The position numbers were made by a program, and so were the translations under genes. A DNA stretch of 64,000 nt from Bacillota bacterium (GTDB lineage Bacteria > Bacillota > Clostridia > Lachnospirales > Lachnospiraceae): contig JAQXYZ010000037.1 in NCBI GenBank assembly GCA_029226935.1, positions 1-64,000 of the forward strand, given 5' to 3'. The notes below the pieces were generated by a model. It did no database searches. It saw nothing but the letters and a program-made list of their open reading frames with translations, and was not told the DNA's origin. Shown here piece by piece: positions 62,511-64,000 of the stretch (position 1 is the first letter of the stretch; each line of letters begins with the position of its first letter).

Positions 62511-63523
62511 AGTTCCTCCTGATCACACTGACTTTTATTCTTTTTTCTCCATTTTCTTGCAATAAATATAATCATAATTACGGTAGGAATCAGCAAAAGC
62601 AATCCCCGCAATAACAGTACTAACGCAAACACGTCCTCCCATCCCCTTGCAATGTTTTCCCAATAAGGAAATCTTACTGAAGTATTCTGCATGGATCTGG
62701 TTCCAAAATCAAGCATAACAGGAATCAGGGATTCCGGCAAGTAACGGGAGGAATTTTCTACCACGATCATATTTTTTTCGTCTACTCCCATTTTTTCCTT
62801 TACAAAATTGTAGACAAAGCGTTTTACCGGATCAGGCGCCACCACCTCATAGGAACTGATACCATCTGTTTTTCCATAACCGGAAAGCGTTTCATGGGAC
62901 ACATAAACAATCGTCTTATCAAGTCCTGCACTTCTGGCAAGTCTTCCTTCCGGCCTTCTTACCACCCCTGCTACATAATGTGGAACCCCTCCAATCATCA
63001 CGGTCATTCCATCAATATCATTGGAGCCAAACAACTGCCATGCTGCATCCTCATCCAGAATAATGCTATCCTTCATCAACTCATTTCCCGAAAAATATCT
63101 CCCCGAGATAAGCTGTAATGGATGAAACTGAAAAAAATCCCCTCCAATTCCTACCGCACTTGCTTCCTCAAGCTTTCCCTTATCGCTGGTAACTGTAATG
63201 TTCCCCAAAGAACTATATGCATCGATGAACAGTCTTTTGTCATTTTCTTTATCGCTCTCCTCCTGTGGAAGAACTTCTGTCAGGCTCTGTTCCAGCTTTT
63301 TTTCAAAACTTTTAATCATAAATTCATCTATTTCAACATTTTCGGCAAAGAAACAGCTTACCTGAGCACTATCCCCTTCTGCATCCCATCGGAGAGCCAT
63401 CTGTTGATCGCTCAATTTGTCTATCTGAAGCTTTGACCAAATTGTCAGTATGCCAAAAAGGATAAGAGAAAAAATTACAGTCAGTTCTTTTATTCTATTC
63501 ACTACTCTCCTGCTCCATTCCAT
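62507..63523 (-). CDS. two-TM MacB-like periplasmic-core protein
   Basis: The 338-residue protein has one TM near residues 13-30, a large extracellular domain with the MacB periplasmic core wording (VGIGGDFFQFHPLQLISGRYF, DSIILDEDAAWQLFGS, GVVRRPEG), and one TM near 295-318 followed by a basic tail. A regular FtsX-type permease would have three C-terminal TMs, so this is a truncated variant or an accessory subunit. Start is uncertain; a GTG seven codons later is preceded by AGGAG. It lies 24 bases after the adaptor gene. Confidence 0.7.
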   Translation of the reverse strand: MEWSRRVVNRIKELTVIFSLILFGILTIWSKLQIDKLSDQQMALRWDAEGDSAQVSCFFAENVEIDEFMIKSFEKKLEQSLTEVLPQEESDKENDKRLFIDAYSSLGNITVTSDKGKLEEASAVGIGGDFFQFHPLQLISGRYFSGNELMKDSIILDEDAAWQLFGSNDIDGMTVMIGGVPHYVAGVVRRPEGRLARSAGLDKTIVYVSHETLSGYGKTDGISSYEVVAPDPVKRFVYNFVKEKMGVDEKNMIVVENSSRYLPESLIPVMLDFGTRSMQNTSVRFPYWENIARGWEDVFALVLLLRGLLLLIPTVIMIIFIARKWRKKNKSQCDQEEL

Positions 63524-63547
63524 CCCTTTTCTTATTATCCGGCTGTC

Positions 63548-64000
63548 CTATACTTCGCTCAGCCTTACCTGCTTACCTGCTTCCACCGGTTTTGTAGAAG
63601 TTGTAATCACATATTCATATCCATAAAGGGGTGCTGAAATCGCCGTATTATTGTCATCAGAAGCAAGCACCTCAACATCCACACGGGTTGCTTTGTAACG
63701 ATTCCCCAAAGGACTGCTCTTAGATTCAACAATCAGAATAAACTTACCGTTATTATCTTCCCGCACGGCGCTGTTTGGCACTATCAGCTCATATTCTGCG
63801 CTTTTTTGCCCCACGGAAATATTCAGTGCCTGTCCTTCCTGAATGCTGCTTCCTGATACCTCAAACACTAACAGCTTCTTTTGTCCCGGGTTATCCGGAT
63901 CCGGTTTCATATTTTTTAGTATCACCTTCACATCTTCATAATACCATGCATTCTGAAGTTCTGCCGTATCTCCCACCTGTACCTTCTTTGCCTGTTCATT
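63548..64000 (-). CDS. HlyD-type efflux periplasmic adaptor, C-terminal part (cut by window end)
   Basis: Only the last 150 residues or so are inside the window. The frame stays open to base 64000, so the real start lies outside. The visible part resembles the beta-barrel and membrane-proximal regions of HlyD/MacA-type adaptors (ALNISVGQKSAEYELIVPNSAVRED, and a terminal VEAGKQVRLSEV). It precedes the MacB-like protein, consistent with an ABC-export or surface-sensing operon continuing beyond the window. Confidence 0.7.
   Translation of the reverse strand, partial: NEQAKKVQVGDTAELQNAWYYEDVKVILKNMKPDPDNPGQKKLLVFEVSGSSIQEGQALNISVGQKSAEYELIVPNSAVREDNNGKFILIVESKSSPLGNRYKATRVDVEVLASDDNNTAISAPLYGYEYVITTSTKPVEAGKQVRLSEV

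Noticed and set aside
1..64000. tRNA, rRNA, CRISPR, insertion sequences, prophage or toxin-antitoxin loci
   Set aside because: No cloverleaf, direct-repeat array, transposase, integrase or paired small toxin genes were recognised on either strand.

Overview
The window looks like a piece of a chromosome from a spore-forming, anaerobic Firmicute, most likely a Lachnospiraceae member (Clostridium cluster XIVa; genus not resolved). The reasons are an oxygen-sensitive ribonucleotide reductase (NrdD/NrdG), sporulation genes (spoIVA and a SpoVAF/GerA-family gene), acetate fermentation genes (pta-ackA), strong AGGAGG-type ribosome binding sites, low-to-moderate GC, and the Bacillus/Clostridium gene order rnc-smc-ftsY ... 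ylxM-ffh-rpsP-khpA-rimM-trmD-rplS-ylqF-rnhB-ylqG-ylqH. Almost all genes lie on the minus strand; only prs and tmcAL are on plus. I see no rRNA, tRNA, CRISPR array, insertion sequence or prophage, and no intergenic stretch over 300 bases lacks a gene.

Layout from left to right. 1-8.0 kb: degV, a SpoVAF-like spore gene, the dNTP-supply operon nrdD-nrdG-dut with an NrdR-type promoter, an aminotransferase, a WYL regulator and a HAD phosphatase. 8.7-13.3 kb: a 56-residue membrane protein with its own promoter and terminator, a membrane MutS-like ATPase, and nucleoside salvage genes (mtaD, cdd, punA). 13.4-16.7 kb: spoIVA, a YgjP-type metallopeptidase and tyrS. 16.8-21.7 kb: a BMP-type nucleoside ABC importer, which fits the salvage genes. 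21.8-28.3 kb: VWA/MoxR pair, gpsA-plsY (phospholipid synthesis), der, and a DUF512 radical-SAM-like protein. 28.4-33 kb: a divergent PRPP synthetase and a two-component system. 33-43.3 kb: pgeF, yraN, ylqH, ylqG, rnhB, two signal peptidases around ylqF, and the rplS/trmD/rimM and khpA/rpsP/ffh/ylxM translation and SRP cluster. 43.4-47.7 kb: a four-gene accessory block (araC regulator, GH25 lysozyme, yitT, ilvA) sitting between ylxM and ftsY. 47.7-58.9 kb: ftsY, smc, rnc, acpP, plsX, rpmF, DUF177, ackA, pta, tmcAL. 58.9-64 kb: a diguanylate cyclase and a cell-surface operon (hybrid solute-binding lipoprotein, two-TM MacB-like protein, HlyD-type adaptor cut by the window end).

The most interesting observation is regulatory. 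Upstream of spoIVA and of the SpoVAF-like gene, an intrinsic-terminator hairpin directly abuts the start codon. The Shine-Dalgarno lies in its 3' arm, the U-tract is the SD-AUG spacer, and a good sporulation-sigma -10 (sigmaE-like for spoIVA, sigmaG-like for the SpoVAF homologue, matching the known compartments of these proteins) lies in the loop-proximal 5' arm. Read-through RNA from the upstream housekeeping gene would be terminated or translationally masked, while RNA started inside the hairpin would have a free SD. A weaker version precedes yitT, and ylxM has a sigmaA promoter whose -35 lies in a terminator arm.
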